NCBI GenBank assembly: GCA_040285825.1
Contig: JAUPSS010000005.1
Span: 806,001 to 870,000, forward strand
From: Eukaryota sp. TZLM1-RC
Lineage: Eukaryota > Metamonada: BaSk clade
Length of the DNA: 64,000 nucleotides
Direction: 5' to 3'
Every line of letters starts with the position of its first letter. The stretch's first letter is position 1. This document shows, in pieces, positions 1 to 10,388 of the stretch. The notes beneath the pieces are model-generated. The model searched no databases and was not told where the DNA came from. It saw only the letters and a list, made by a program, of their open reading frames with translations. The position numbers were made by a program, and so were the translations under genes.

Positions 1-1
1 A

Positions 2-1627
2 ATTTGTACTGGACAAAGCGAAACAGTAGAAGAAGATCATTATAGTGAAGTTACTGAACAAGATTTACCAGAAGAGATCAATCAATCAAATAGGCAAAAT
101 TTTGATGATATTTCAGTTGTTCATCCTGACAAAGAAGAAAGTATTGGGGATGAAGAGATCAATCAATCAAATAGGGAAAATTTTGATGATGTTTCAGTTG
201 TTCATCCTGACAAACAAGAAAGTATTGTGGATGAAGAGATCAATCAATCATATAGGGAAAATTTTGATGGCGAGAATGAGGAATCAAATGTTGAAAGTTC
301 AGTTTCAATTGAAATTGTTGGTTTAGCAAGAAGTTCTGGTGATGAGCAACCCACAGATATAGTCAACTCAGGTCAAGAAAGTCTTGAAGATTCTGAACAA
401 GATGAAAAATCTGATGTAGAGTTCTTTGATGATGAAAAGAATTTTGATGCCTCAACTGTGTTAGCAGTCCAATCACAAGAAGAGATCAATCAATCAGATA
501 GTGAAAATTTCAATGGAATTTTGAACACTGGTGTTCCTGAAGCAGTGCCTTCAATAGAAATTGTTGTAGATGAAAGTGATCAATTCGAAGAAAATCATGG
601 AGCAAACGATACATTAAATGATTTGATACACGAAGAAGAGATCACTTCCCAAAAATCTGGTGATAAATTTTCAAAAGAACACCTTGGTTCAATGGCTGAA
701 CAATTGAACATGGAAATTTCTGATTTGGAAGCTAACATTACTATTCAAAGTCAAGGAGTTGATACTAGTTCAATTTGTACTGGACAAAGCGAAACAGTAG
801 AAAAAGATCATTATAGTGAAGTTACTGAACAAGATTTACCAGAAGAGATCAATCAATCAAATAGGGAAAATTTTGATGATGTTTCAGTTGTTCATCCTGA
901 CAAACAAGAAAGTATTGTGGATGAAGAGATCAATCAATCAAATAGGGAAAATTTTGATGATGTTTCAGTTGTTCATCCTGACAAACAAGAAAGTATTGTG
1001 GATGAAGAGATCAATCAATCATATAGGGAAAATTTTGATGATGTTTCAGTTGTTCATCCTGACAAACAAGAAAGTATTGTGGATGAAGAGATCAATCAAT
1101 CATATAGGGAAAATTTTGATGATGTTTCAGTTGTTCATCCTGACAAACAAGAAAGTATTGTGGATGAAGAGATCAATCAATCATATAGGGAAAATTTTGA
1201 TGATGTTTCAGTTGTTCATCCTGACAAACAAGAAAGTATTGTGGATGAAGAGATCAATCAATCAAATAGGGAAAATTTTGATGATGTTTCAGTTGTTCAT
1301 CCTGACAAACAAGAAAGTATTGTGGATGAAGAGATCAATCAATCAAATAGGGAAAATTTTGATGATGTTTCAGTTGTTCATCCTGACAAACAAGAAAGTA
1401 TTGTGGATGAAGAGATCAATCAATCAAATAGGGAAAATTTTGATGGCGAGAATGAGGAATCAAGTAATGAATGCTCTGATCAATCTCACACAAAACAATC
1501 CTTGTTTATCAATGGTTCTTGTAGAAGCAAAGGAAACGGTTGTTCACAAAGTAAACATAAACCATCAAAAAGGTCTCAGCCTAAGAATAAAAAAGTCAAG
1601 TTTGGTGGAAAGAGGAAGAAGAAATAG
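2..1627 (+). CDS. Acidic tandem-repeat protein, 5' partial
   Basis: The frame is open from base 2 to a TAG at 1625-1627 (541 residues), so the gene starts upstream of the window; the internal ATG at 227 is unlikely to be the true start. The protein is rich in Asp, Glu, Ser, Gln and Asn. It is built on a 27-residue repeat (motif EEINQS-N/Y-REN-F-D) followed by VSVVHPDKQESIVD. The last 45 residues switch to a Lys/Arg-rich tail (ending GGKRKKK) that could be a nuclear or nucleic-acid-binding signal. I see no signal peptide, membrane segment or known domain. It is the only gene here that is not retrotransposon-derived. I do not recognise it; function unknown. It may be complete at its 3' end, because the stop is followed by non-repetitive AT-rich DNA. 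Confidence 0.75.
   Translation: MCTGQSETVEEDHYSEVTEQDLPEEINQSNRQNFDDISVVHPDKEESIGDEEINQSNRENFDDVSVVHPDKQESIVDEEINQSYRENFDGENEESNVESSVSIEIVGLARSSGDEQPTDIVNSGQESLEDSEQDEKSDVEFFDDEKNFDASTVLAVQSQEEINQSDSENFNGILNTGVPEAVPSIEIVVDESDQFEENHGANDTLNDLIHEEEITSQKSGDKFSKEHLGSMAEQLNMEISDLEANITIQSQGVDTSSICTGQSETVEKDHYSEVTEQDLPEEINQSNRENFDDVSVVHPDKQESIVDEEINQSNRENFDDVSVVHPDKQESIVDEEINQSYRENFDDVSVVHPDKQESIVDEEINQSYRENFDDVSVVHPDKQESIVDEEINQSYRENFDDVSVVHPDKQESIVDEEINQSNRENFDDVSVVHPDKQESIVDEEINQSNRENFDDVSVVHPDKQESIVDEEINQSNRENFDGENEESSNECSDQSHTKQSLFINGSCRSKGNGCSQSKHKPSKRSQPKNKKVKFGGKRKKK
71..271 (+). repeat. 81-bp coding tandem repeat, first block
   Basis: Units start at 71, 152 and 233; the third is cut short at the FDGENEE sequence. 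Each unit is 81 bp (27 codons), so copy-number change keeps the frame. Units 1 and 2 carry private substitutions, unlike the nearly identical units of the second block. Confidence 0.9.
842..1447 (+). repeat. 81-bp coding tandem repeat, second block
   Basis: Seven full units start at 842, 923, 1004, 1085, 1166, 1247 and 1328, and a partial eighth starts at 1409. They are almost identical at the DNA level; the main difference is aat versus tat (Asn/Tyr) at one codon. This suggests recent expansion or homogenisation. The block and its upstream 70 bases duplicate the first block at an offset of 771 bp (257 codons), a higher-order repeat. Confidence 0.92.
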
Positions 1628-1732
1628 GATCAACAGTGTGTATTGATATTTATCTACTTTTGGGTATTTAAATTTTCGTCATTAAGTGGTCATTTTAATT
1701 TATAAAGTCTATTTTTTGTTTTGTGTTGTATA
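1628..1732. other. AT-rich spacer after the repeat gene
   Basis: No ORF or element similarity is recognised. It would contain the 3' UTR of the repeat-protein gene. No clear AATAAA is seen. Confidence 0.5.
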
Positions 1733-2146
1733 GTCAACTCGGTTTGCGTCATGCTCCGAATTGTTCTAAATTGATAACTTCTCGTTCTTCATTACATGAC
1801 GCTGTTACAGACACTGTTTTCAATATGGCATAAACTGCAAGAATTTCGTGTATCAAAGAGCCCCTGCTCTTAAATGGAAGATTATCAGATGAAGCTGATA
1901 CTGTTTTGAATGACTTCTAAAAAATGGTTAAAGAAAAAACCATGAAAAGATTTGATATTTTTTATGGCGTTCTCGCATTAAATTTGCCATTATCAATAGA
2001 TTACCTCGGTTTTTCAATCGAATAAGAGAAGCTTTAGCTAGGCAGCAAGCAGATCAAGTTTTTGTAGAGCAAATCTTGGTTCAATGATAGTCGTCCCATT
2101 AGTTATGAGTTAATTTAATTAAGTGTGCAAGTTCAATAAATATAGT
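1733..2146 (+). pseudogene. Old Fam-C retrotransposon relic (3' end)
   Basis: Matches the Fam-C C-terminal part (region around LRHALNCSKLITYRSSLHDAV) as found intact at 48980-49580. It carries substitutions, an in-frame stop, frameshifts and an internal deletion of most of the RLE domain between about 1868 and 1870. The 3' end retains the Fam-C tail with AATAAA near 2135. It is more divergent than any other Fam-C copy here, so it is probably the oldest. It belongs to the CCHC finger/RLE portion of the element. No flanking duplication could be recognised. Confidence 0.8.
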
Positions 2147-2440
2147 TGTTTTGTTGAAATCTTATCTTTTTTTATTATCTTTTTATAACATTGTCATAAC
2201 AATTTATAGCATTTATATTTCCGTTATGTACCGCAATTTTGAGCTATTAGTGATTTATTAGGGTGTGACAGCATGATATCTTGTGCTTTACGGTATCGAC
2301 AAATTAGCTGCTTTAAGCATTTCAAATGTCAACTTTCCAGACAATAGAATGTTAATTAGTTATTCTGGTGGCAATAATTGACATACTAAGAATTAGAAAT
2401 AATTTGGAATGGTTTCTGAAATATTTTGTGTTTGGTGACG
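2147..2440. other. Unassigned AT-rich DNA
   Basis: No convincing ORF, RNA gene or element similarity. It may be ancient decayed repeat or host DNA between two old relics. Confidence 0.4.
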
Positions 2441-2585
2441 ATTGAGGGCCTTTAAAACTATTTGAATTCAATTAAGAAAGAGCTTAAAGTCATTAAGACC
2501 CTTGATTTGTAAAACATCTTGAATTATTTCTTTTGAAAAGTTGTTATTCTGGAAAAAGTACCCATTTGCTTCGATCGTTACCTTT
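2441..2585 (+). pseudogene. Old Fam-B relic (thumb region)
   Basis: About 145 bp corresponding to Fam-B around the thumb motif NYLNSIKKELEVIKTLELEKH...KICYAGK. It has an in-frame TAA in place of a codon and several substitutions. It is truncated on both sides, and X sequence begins directly after it. Confidence 0.7.
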
Positions 2586-3120
2586 AAATATTTTTTTTCT
2601 TCCCCCCAGCATCGAAGTTCCTTCCTCTCCATCATGATTGTTGAAAATTTCCTTTTTCACGGTCCAGGTCCTCCTATTGCTTTCTTACCCATTATACCAT
2701 ACTGTTCTATGCTGTCTCCCCCTTCTTTGTTGACTCTACTGAATGTTTTTCCACTTATAACACTATCCTTTGAAACATCCATTTGAAGACAAATTAGTTC
2801 TCTTCTCACAAGATTTTTGTTTCTTGTTCAGTTCGACTTGACCATCAGTAGATGTTCCCATTTTTCTTCTCATGAAAAGCTTGTTGTCGCCTTTAAACCG
2901 CTTTTGGAGCTTTTCAAACGGCCGCTTAGTTTTGGAAATAGAGAATTTGTGATCTTTTTACAGAAGGTTTCGTCAGTTGTTCTTGAGATAGAATTCTCAC
3001 TTTTCATATTGGTTGTTGTTGCTGATTCAAACAATCGTATGTGTGATAAAAAGCCCTTTTTATAGGTTTTATGGTAGTTGTTGTTGCTGATTCAAACAAT
3101 CGTATGTGTGATAAAAAGCC
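2586..3120 (+). mobile_element. X block, probable 5' part of an X-B' composite element
   Basis: This block recurs whole or in part at 5263-5467, 6948-7229 and 9054-9334, and each full right end joins Fam-B' RT sequence at the same point. It begins with a T-run followed by CTTCCCCCC, resembling the T-run plus pyrimidine starts of the full-length Fam-A, -B, -C and -D copies. I therefore read it as the 5' end of a plus-strand element. Plus-strand frames are open for about 80 codons on each side of 2786 but show no known domain. The opposite reading, a minus-strand element with an A-tail at the left, cannot be excluded. It contains no zinc knuckle. Confidence 0.55.
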
Positions 3121-3137
3121 CTTTTTATAGGTTTTAT
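3008..3137 (+). repeat. 65-bp direct duplication at the X/B' junction
   Basis: A 65-bp unit containing GCTGATTCAAACAATCG (at 3021 and again at 3086) is present twice in tandem. The other X copies (7190-7240, 9290-9345) have it once, so this is a local duplication private to this copy. Confidence 0.9.
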
Positions 3138-5262
3138 GGTAATTCGTCTGACTTAATTTTTAATTCCTTTAATCTTGATTCTTTATCAGGAGTTAAACAA
3201 GGAGACCCTTTAGGTCCTTTCTTTTTTTGTCTTGCGATTCACCCAATTTGGAAAAAATTAAAAGAAGAAAATTCTGACCTTCAAGTGGTAGCCTATATGG
3301 ATGACATTTCTTGTATTGGTCCAGAAAATACAATCAATAAAGTTGCTAATGAAACTGCTACATTATACCAATCCATAGGTTTTGAGTTGAACGTAGAAAA
3401 ATGTTTTTGTATTTCTTTTTTTAGACGACTTTTTATTTATTTTAACAGAAATGTTAAAAACTAAAAATCTATTTTCTCAAACTCCACATCTACCATTGAA
3501 AATTTACCTTCAACCTTTCCTTCATAATATCTTCCTAGTGATAACAACGAGCTAGAAACATGGTTATGCATCCCCTTAAAAATAAAAATACAATTCTATT
3601 TTGCCAAAAGGTTCGGTCCAATATTCTTCCAGTTCTATTTTTGACAATAGTAGAGAAATCATCTAGAAATGATAAAGCGGTTTTACCCAAGGTTCCAAAT
3701 AAAGAAAAAGCAAAAGGACAAAGAAGGTATTGAGTATGTCAGTTGGAATTCAGATTATTGATTTTTTCCGTGTACTTGATAATTTTCGCTTTTTCAGCTC
3801 TACGTAAAGGTGAATTATAAGATTGTGCCAGTTTTTCATTTGAGCTGTTTGATACATCAGTAGATCTGACATCAATAATAATCATTGATCCATCAGGACC
3901 GGGAACTAGCACATCACCACGGCTGTCACCAAAAGAATTTTGTCAGATTCATCAGCCAGATTTGAAAGCAAAGGTTCTAAAAAAGATTCAATCCGGTAGG
4001 ACTTAAACAAACAATAGAGCTGATCACGAACTGCATCATGTTCTTTTGATCTAAAAGTAATAAATCGATTACAATTAAATAAATGGGTTGGAGTGACAGA
4101 CTTTCCACATTTACAAATTAATCCATGAGGAAGATTATCAGGCCAAATAAAAGATCGAAGACGCATAGATAACAAAAAGCAAGGGTCATTTGTATTTCTA
4201 GAAACAATGTTAAGTTAATAATTAATTCCCTTGAAGTTCCATTAATTGATTATACTTCCACTAGTTTCTGCTTTCTTGGTTGCTATTTAGGTTCTGCCGA
4301 AAAGATAGCCTTGAAAACTATTTAAGTTCAATTAAAAAAGAGCTTGAAGTCATAAAGACCCTCGATTTGGAAAAACATCTTAAGTTTTTTCTTTGGAAAA
4401 TATGTTATGCTGGAAAAATTACTCATTTACTCATTTCAATACCTCCATCCCTAATTTACAATTTTTGTAGACAATATAACAAAATACGTACAGATTTTTT
4501 GGCTTATTTAATGTCTGTTGATCCATCAATTTTGAAAAATCATATTTTTTCTGATGTTCAACTTGGCGGTGTTGGTTTCAATTCATCAAAGTGTTTGACC
4601 AAAGCTGCATTTATTGGTAGTGAAAAATATTTTGTATTTGAATTGTTTAGAAGATATCCTTTTGCCGAAAATCTTCTTGAAACTACAAATAGCCTATTCC
4701 TTGATAACTTAAGAGAAGAAGTATCCAGTTTATCTCCCAACTTATGGCAATCATGTTTCCCCATATCCATTCAAGAAATTCCAGACAAAAGTTTGTATTC
4801 TTTAAAATTTGCGTTGAAAAAGCTCCAATGACATCTTTTGAAAAAATTTGAAAGCAAGAATTTTATTGTTCGACTTAGCACGGCTAAGAAGGAAAATTAT
4901 GCTTTTGCAAATTTTTTAATTGATTTGAAGGATAGTTCATCTACAATGTTGTTGAATCAAATTCCCCAGATTTATGGCCTATTTTTAAATGACGACCAAT
5001 GGACTACTGCAATGAGAATGCGTCGTTATTTGTGGCCTTGTAATTTGCCCAATGATTTGTTTTTGCAAATATGGAGCTGGTTTGACATTATCACAATTAT
5101 TCAATTGCAAAAGATTAATTTCTTATCGTTCTACTTTGCATGATGCAGTCAGAGATCAAATCCATGCAATGTGTAATTTCTATCATATTGAATCATTTGT
5201 AGAACCATTGTTGAGGTCACTTGAAATAAATGGAAACGTAAGAGATTCAGAATATGGAAATA
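3121..5262 (+). pseudogene. Fam-B' retrotransposon fragment (RT to RLE), split
   Basis: Segments 3121-3416 and 4189-5262 form one Fam-B' copy, interrupted by a Fam-F insertion. The first part has the RT motifs GVKQGDPLG and YMDDIS. The second has the thumb, the linker and a damaged CCHC/RLE region. B' differs from standard Fam-B at several residues (for example TATLYQSIGFELNVEK against AATLYQSIGLDLNVQK). The reading frame is broken near 4830, 4890 and 5065. It starts by fusion to X and stops at 5262 inside the RLE domain, where a second X copy begins. It lacks the N-terminal zinc fingers. Non-functional. Confidence 0.8.
3417..4199 (-). mobile_element. Fam-F 3' fragment inserted in Fam-B'
   Basis: A minus-strand, 5'-truncated copy of a family seen only once here. 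The C-terminus ends ...EKIDF with the stop at 3461-3463. The best-preserved piece (3906-4175) carries LRSFIWPDNLPHGL, a CKCG...H...C finger and FRSKEHDAVRDQL, closest to Fam-A but clearly distinct. An R/G-D-V type RLE stretch precedes it at about 3890-3905. The frame is broken repeatedly. The insertion is flanked by TTTGTATTTCT at 3406-3416 and 4189-4199, a clean target-site duplication. The host Fam-B' sequence resumes exactly after it. Confidence 0.8.
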
Positions 5263-7229
5263 TTTTTTTTCTTCCCCCCAGCATCGAAGTTCCTTCCTCT
5301 CCATCATGATTGTTCCATCATGATTGAAAACCTCCTTTTTCACGGTCCAGGCCCTCCTATTGCTTTCTTACCCATTATACCATACTGTTCTATGTTGTCT
5401 CCCCCTTCTTTGTTGACTCTACTGAATGTTTTTCCACTGATAACACTATCCTTTGAAACATCCATTTTTTTTAAAATTTAATTTTATTCTAAACCTATAA
5501 ATCAACATCTAAAAAATCCATCTCTCCTAAAACAAAAACACTAGATGCAACTCTCTCATAGTGAGATCCAAGAGAAAGCAAAGCATCAGAAACCATCTTC
5601 AACATCCCCTTAAAAATAGAAAACACAATTCTATTTTGCCAAAACAATCTGTTGAAATTTCTGCCAGTTCTTCTCTTTACAATCATTTCAAAATCATCCA
5701 AAAAACGTAAAGCAGTTGGTGCAAGTGAACCAAAAAGGGAAAATACAAATGGATACAAATTGTATTTTGCATGCTGTAGACTGGCCAATTTGGACAAAGG
5801 TTCATTGTATTTTTTGAATTTAAAATTTTCAGCATTTGAAAGGGGATTATGAATTTCAGAATTAACAAGCCTTTCATTTGAGGCATTACAAGGATCAACA
5901 GACATTACATCCAATAAAATGAAGCTTCCATCTAATCCAGGTAAAATGACATCACCTCTATTATTCTTATGAAAATCATTTTCAGCATCAAACAGATTTG
6001 ACAACAAAGGTTCCAAGAAGGATTCAATTCTTCGAGATTTACACATACAATATAACTGGTCTCTTACAGCATCATGAACCTTGCTTCTAAAAGTAATAAA
6101 ATGTTTACAATTTAACAAATGAGTAGTTGTAATTTCTCGAGAACATTTACAAATTAAATTATGAGGTAAATTATCAGGCCAGATAAAGGAACGAAATCTC
6201 ATATTCAGAGTCCAAGCAGAATCGGATAAGAGAGTACCATAAACTTGTGGAATTGTTGTTACTAAGGCAGAAGAAGTACTGTCACACATATCTTGTAAAA
6301 GATTTGCAAAAGCGGGATTCTTTTTCTTGGCCAAGCCAAGTCTAACATCAAAATCCAAGCTTTCAAAAATCTTTGAAAATTTTTGTTGAAGCTTTTTACA
6401 GCAAAACTGTAAATTAAATAGAGATCGGTTTGGAATTTCTTGAATTGATTGAGGAAAACATTTGGTCCAAATTTGTGGCGGTAATTTTTCAAGTTCACAA
6501 GATAACTCATACAAATAGGGACTACAATTGGGGACTAACAGATGAGAATCATCAGGAAATCTACGAGAAAATTCATAAATAAAATTTTGCCACCACCCAA
6601 GAATGCTGATTGACACAAAATTGAAGATTTAGTAAAACCAATACCACCCAAATTTGCTGAAGAAAATAAATGGCTTTTTCAACATTCCTGGTTCTACATC
6701 CATTAAATCAGCAAAAAAATTCTGTTCTCAATGAATTAAAAGAACGACAAAAATCTAATGCTATGGAAGGAGCACAAGATCTCAAAATGTGGGTTATTCT
6801 CCCAGTGTAGCAAATTTTAAGCATGAAAAATTTAATATGCTTTTCTATATCTAAAGAAGAAATTGAATCAAGTTCAATTTTCATTTTTTCCAAAATAACT
6901 TGCAATTCATTCTGAATTTGAGGCACATTACCTAACCAACAACCAAGAACATCCATTTGAAGACAAATTAGTTCTCTTCTCACAAGATTTTTGTTTCTTG
7001 TTCAATTCCACTTGACCATCAGTAGATGTTCCCATTTTTCTTCTCATGAAAAGCTTGTTGTCGCCTTTAAACCGCTTTTGGAGCTTCTCAAACGGCCGCT
7101 TAGTTTTGGAAATAGAGAATTTGTGATTTTTTTACAGAAGGTTTCGTCAGTTGTTCTTGAGATAGAATTCTCACTTTTCATATTGGATGTTGTTGCTGAT
7201 TCAAACAATCGTATGTGTGATAAAAAGCC
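5263..7229 (+). mobile_element. Second X block, split by Fam-A
   Basis: Segments 5263-5467 and 6948-7229 rebuild one X block. The left part begins with the same AAATA plus T-run plus CTTCCCCCC as the copy at 2586 and carries a short extra CCATCATGATTGTT repeat near 5310. The host sequence to the left is Fam-B' (cut at 5262). The Fam-A insertion sits between two AACATCCATTT duplications. Confidence 0.7.
5468..6958 (-). mobile_element. Fam-A, 5'-truncated copy in X
   Basis: Minus-strand Fam-A covering the motif-E region (GCWLGNVPQIQ) to the C-terminus ...EMDFLDVDL (stop at 5495). The 3' A-tail appears as a T-run at 5465-5472. The frame is interrupted near 6595 by loss of bases in a T-run (two overlapping ORFs). 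The CCHC finger (CKCSREITTTHLLNC) and the RLE motif (RGDVILPGLDG...D) are intact. The TSD AACATCCATTT lies at 5457-5467 and 6948-6958. This copy seeded the 2.1-kb tandem duplication that follows. Confidence 0.9.
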
Positions 7230-7566
7230 CTTTTTATAGGTTTTTATGGTAATTCGTCTGACTTAATTTTTAATTCCTTTAATCTTGATTCTTTATCAAA
7301 AAGTTAAACAAGGAGACCCTTTAGGTCCTTTCTTTTTTTGTCTTGCGATTCACCCAATTTGGAAAAAATTAAAAGAAGAAAATTCTGACCTTCAAGTGGT
7401 AGCCTATATGGATGACATTTCTTGTATTGGTCCAGAAAATACAATCAATAGAGTTGCTAATGAAACTGCTACATTATACCAATCCATAGGTTTTGAGTTG
7501 AACGTAGAAAAATGTTTTTGTATTTCTAGAAAAAAATGTTAAGTTAATAATTAATTCCCTTGAAGA
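7230..7566 (+). pseudogene. Fam-B' RT fragment
   Basis: A piece of RT palm (VKQGDPLG, AYMDDISCIG, LNVEKCFC) fused to X on the left and cut by the tandem-duplication joint on the right. The frame is shifted at 7243 (extra T) and 7301 (extra A) relative to the sister unit. It cannot encode a working RT. Confidence 0.85.
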
Positions 7567-9053
7567 TTTTTTTTTAAAAATTTAATTTTATTCTAAACCT
7601 ATAAATCAACATCTAAAAAATCCATCTCTCCTAAAACAAAAACACTAGATGCAACTCTCTCATAGTGAGATCCAAGAGAAAGCAAAGCATCAGAAACCAT
7701 CTTCAACATCCCCTTAAAAATAGAAAACACAATTCTATTTTGCCAAAACAATCTGTTGAAATTTCTGCCAGTTCTTCTCTTTACAATCATTTCAAAATCA
7801 TCCAAAAAACGTAAAGCAGTTGGTGCAAGTGAACCAAAAAGGGAAAATACAAATGGATACAAATTGTATTTTGCATGCTGTAGACTGGCAAATTTGGACA
7901 AAGGTTCAGTGTATTTTTTGAATTTAAAATTTTCAGCATTTGAAAGGGGATTATGAATTTCAGAATTAGCAAGCCTTTCATTTGAGGCATTACAAGGATC
8001 AACAGACATTACATCCAATAAAATGAAGCTTCCATCTAATCCAGGTAAAATGACATCACCTCTATTATTCTTATGAAAATTATTTTCAGCATCAAACAGA
8101 TTTGACAACAAAGGTTCCAAGAAGGATTCAATTCTTCGAGATTTACACATACAATATAAATGGTCTCTTACAGCATCATGAACCTTGCTTCTAAAAGTAA
8201 TAAAATGTTTACAATTTAACAAATGAGTAGTTGTAATTTCTCGAGAACATTTACAAATTAAATTATGAGGTAAATTATCAGGCCAGATAAAGGAACGAAA
8301 TCTCATATTCAGAGTCCAAGCAGAATCGGATAAGAGAGTACCATAAACTTGTGGAATTGTTGTTACTAAGGCAGAAGAAGTACTGTCACACATATCTTGT
8401 AAAAGATTTGCAAAAGCGGGATTCTTTTTTTCTTGGCCAAGCCAAGTCTAACATCAAAATCCAAGCTTTCAAAAATCTTTGAAAATTTTTGTTGAAGCTT
8501 TTTACAGCAAAACTGTAAATTAAATAGAGATCGGTTTGGAATTTCTTGAATTGATTGAGGAAAACATTTGGTCCAAATTTGTGGCGGTAATTTTTCAAGT
8601 TCACAAGATAACTCATACAAATAGGGACTACAATTGGGGACTAACAGATGAGAATCATCAGGAAATCTACGAGAAAATTCATAAATAAAATTTTTGCCAC
8701 CACCCAAGAATGCTGATTGACACAAAATTGAAGATTTAGTAAAACCAATACCACCCAAATTTGCTGAAGAAAATAAATGGCTTTTCAACATTCCTGGTTC
8801 TACATCCATTAAATCAGCAAAAAATTCTGTTCTCAATGAATTAAAAGAACGACAAAAATCTAATGCTATGGAAGGAGCACAAGATCTCAAAATGTGGGTT
8901 ATTCTCCCAGTGTAGCAAATTTTAAGCTTGAAAAATTTAATATGCTTTTCTATATCTAAAGAAGAAATTGAATCAAGTTCAATTTTCATTTTTTCCAAAA
9001 TAACTTGCAATTCATTCTGAATTTGAGGCACATTACCTAACCAACAACCAAGA
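7567..9053 (-). mobile_element. Fam-A, 5'-truncated, second unit of duplication
   Basis: Same extent as the copy at 5468-6958. ORFs 7599-8393 and 8366-9088 are separated by one frameshift in the homopolymer at about 8425-8430 (extra T). The ORF at 9088 runs on into X sequence (ELICLQMDV), which is not part of the element. CCHC and RLE motifs are preserved. It shares private changes with the third unit (SKFASLQH, KKYTEPL). Confidence 0.88.
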
Positions 9054-9334
9054 ACATCCATTTGAAGACAAATTAGTTCTCTTCTCACAAGATTTTTGTT
9101 TCTTGTTCAATTCCACTTGACCATCAGTAGATGTTCCCATTTTTCTTCTCATGAAAAGCTTGTTGTCGCCTTTAAACCGCTTTTGGAGCTTCTCAAACGG
9201 CCGCTTAGTTTTGGAAATAGAGAATTTGTGATCTTTTTACAGAAGGTTTCGTCAGTTGTTCTTGAGATAGAATTCTCACTTTTCATATTGGATGTTGTTG
9301 CTGATTCAAACAATCGTATGTGTGATAAAAAGCC
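9054..9334 (+). mobile_element. X block fragment, third copy
   Basis: Right-hand part of X, beginning at AACATCCATTT and joined to Fam-B' at 9335, as in the preceding unit. It differs from the copy at 6948 by single bases. Confidence 0.75.
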
Positions 9335-9667
9335 CTTTTTATAGGTTTTATGGTAATTCGTCTGACTTAATTTTTAATTCCTTTAATCTTGATTCTTTAT
9401 CAAAAGTTAAACAAGGAGACCCTTTAGGTCCTTTCTTTTTTTGTCTTGCGATTCACCCAATTTGGAAAAAATTAAAAGAAGAAAATTCTGACCTTCAAGT
9501 GGTAGCCTATATGGATGACATTTCTTGTATTGGTCCAGAAAATACAATCAATAGAGTTGCTAATGAAACTGCTACATTATACCAATCCATAGGTTTTGAG
9601 TTGAACGTAGAAAAATGTTTTTGTATTTCTAGAAAAAATGTTAAGTTAATAATTAATTCCCTTGAAG
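9335..9667 (+). pseudogene. Fam-B' RT fragment, third copy
   Basis: RT motifs B, C and D (VKQGDPLG, YMDDISCIG, LNVEKCFCISRKN) in one open frame from X into the fragment. Truncated at the duplication joint. Confidence 0.85.
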
Positions 9668-10224
9668 ATTTTTTTTTTAAAATTTAATTTTATTCTAAAC
9701 CTATAAATCAACATCTAAAAAATCCATCTCTCGTAAAACAAAAACACTAGATGCAACTCTCTCATAGTGAGATCCAAGAGAAAGCAAAGCATCAGAAACC
9801 ATCTTCAACATCCCCTTAAAAATAGAAAACACAATTCTATTTTGCCAAAACAATCTGTTGAAATTTCTGCCAGTTCTTCTCTTTACAATCATTTCAAAAT
9901 CATCCAAAAAACGTAAAGCAGTTGGTGCAAGTGAACCAAAAAGGGAAAATACAAATGGATACAAATTGTATTTTGCATGCTGTAGACTGGCAAATTTGGA
10001 CAAAGGTTCAGTGTATTTTTTGAATTTAAAATTTTCAGCATTTGAAAGGGGATTATGAATTTCAGAATTAGCAAGCCTTTCATTTGAGGCATTACAAGGA
10101 TCAACAGACATTACATCCAATAAAATGAAGCTTCCATCTAATCCAGGTAATATGACATCACCTCTATTATTCTTATGAAAATCATTTTCAGCATCAAACA
10201 GATTTGACAACAAAGGTTCCAAGA
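9668..10224 (-). mobile_element. Fam-A 3' fragment, third unit
   Basis: C-terminal RLE part of Fam-A (RGDVILPGLDG to the stop at 9701). It breaks at 10224, within ...LEPLLSN, where sequence jumps to plus-strand Fam-A RT. Only a few bases of microhomology (GAATT/GAAATT) occur at the join. This looks like a rearrangement breakpoint rather than an insertion. Confidence 0.85.
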
Positions 10225-10388
10225 ATTGCTGATGATCTAGCCCACTATTTTCAACAATTGATTGTTTTGAAAATTAATCCTCCATTTGAATTACTCGCAG
10301 CACGTCTGATTGCTTTAGTAAAGCCTGGAAACGGAATCAAACCTGATGGAATACGCCCAATTGCTGTTGGTGAATCTCTTTCTCGTTT

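Larger units (their letters stand above)
5465..10224. repeat. 2.1-kb tandem segmental duplication (about 2.3 copies)
   Basis: The block Fam-A(-), then X, then Fam-B'(+) repeats with starts at about 5465, 7567 and 9668. Matching positions (for example the Fam-A stop codons at 5495, 7599 and 9701) are offset by 2104 and 2102 bp. Units are nearly identical, with a few substitutions and homopolymer differences. The third unit stops at 10224 inside Fam-A. The joint lies at an AT(T)n stretch where the Fam-B' sequence ...CCTTGAAG meets the Fam-A tail. Because every unit carries the same Fam-A insertion in X, the duplication came after that insertion. Confidence 0.9.

Noticed and set aside
842-1447. 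CRISPR-like array
   Set aside because: Units are contiguous 81-bp coding repeats with no unique spacers, in a eukaryotic context.
816-1646. Second long ORF in another frame (MKRSINQIGKILMMFQLF repeats)
   Set aside because: It is the frame shadow of the 81-bp repeats; an 81-bp unit keeps all frames open. The acidic frame is longer, runs off the window edge and has a normal C-terminus.
2590-2612. 3' splice site (T-run, CTTCCCCCCAG)
   Set aside because: It resembles a polypyrimidine tract plus AG, but the same T-run/pyrimidine form starts all full-length elements and no intron or donor is evident.
7756-7956. Repeated 66-codon ORF (MKFLPVLLFTIISKSSKKRK) on the strand opposite Fam-A, present many times
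   Set aside because: It is always antisense to the Fam-A RLE C-terminus and recurs only because Fam-A does.
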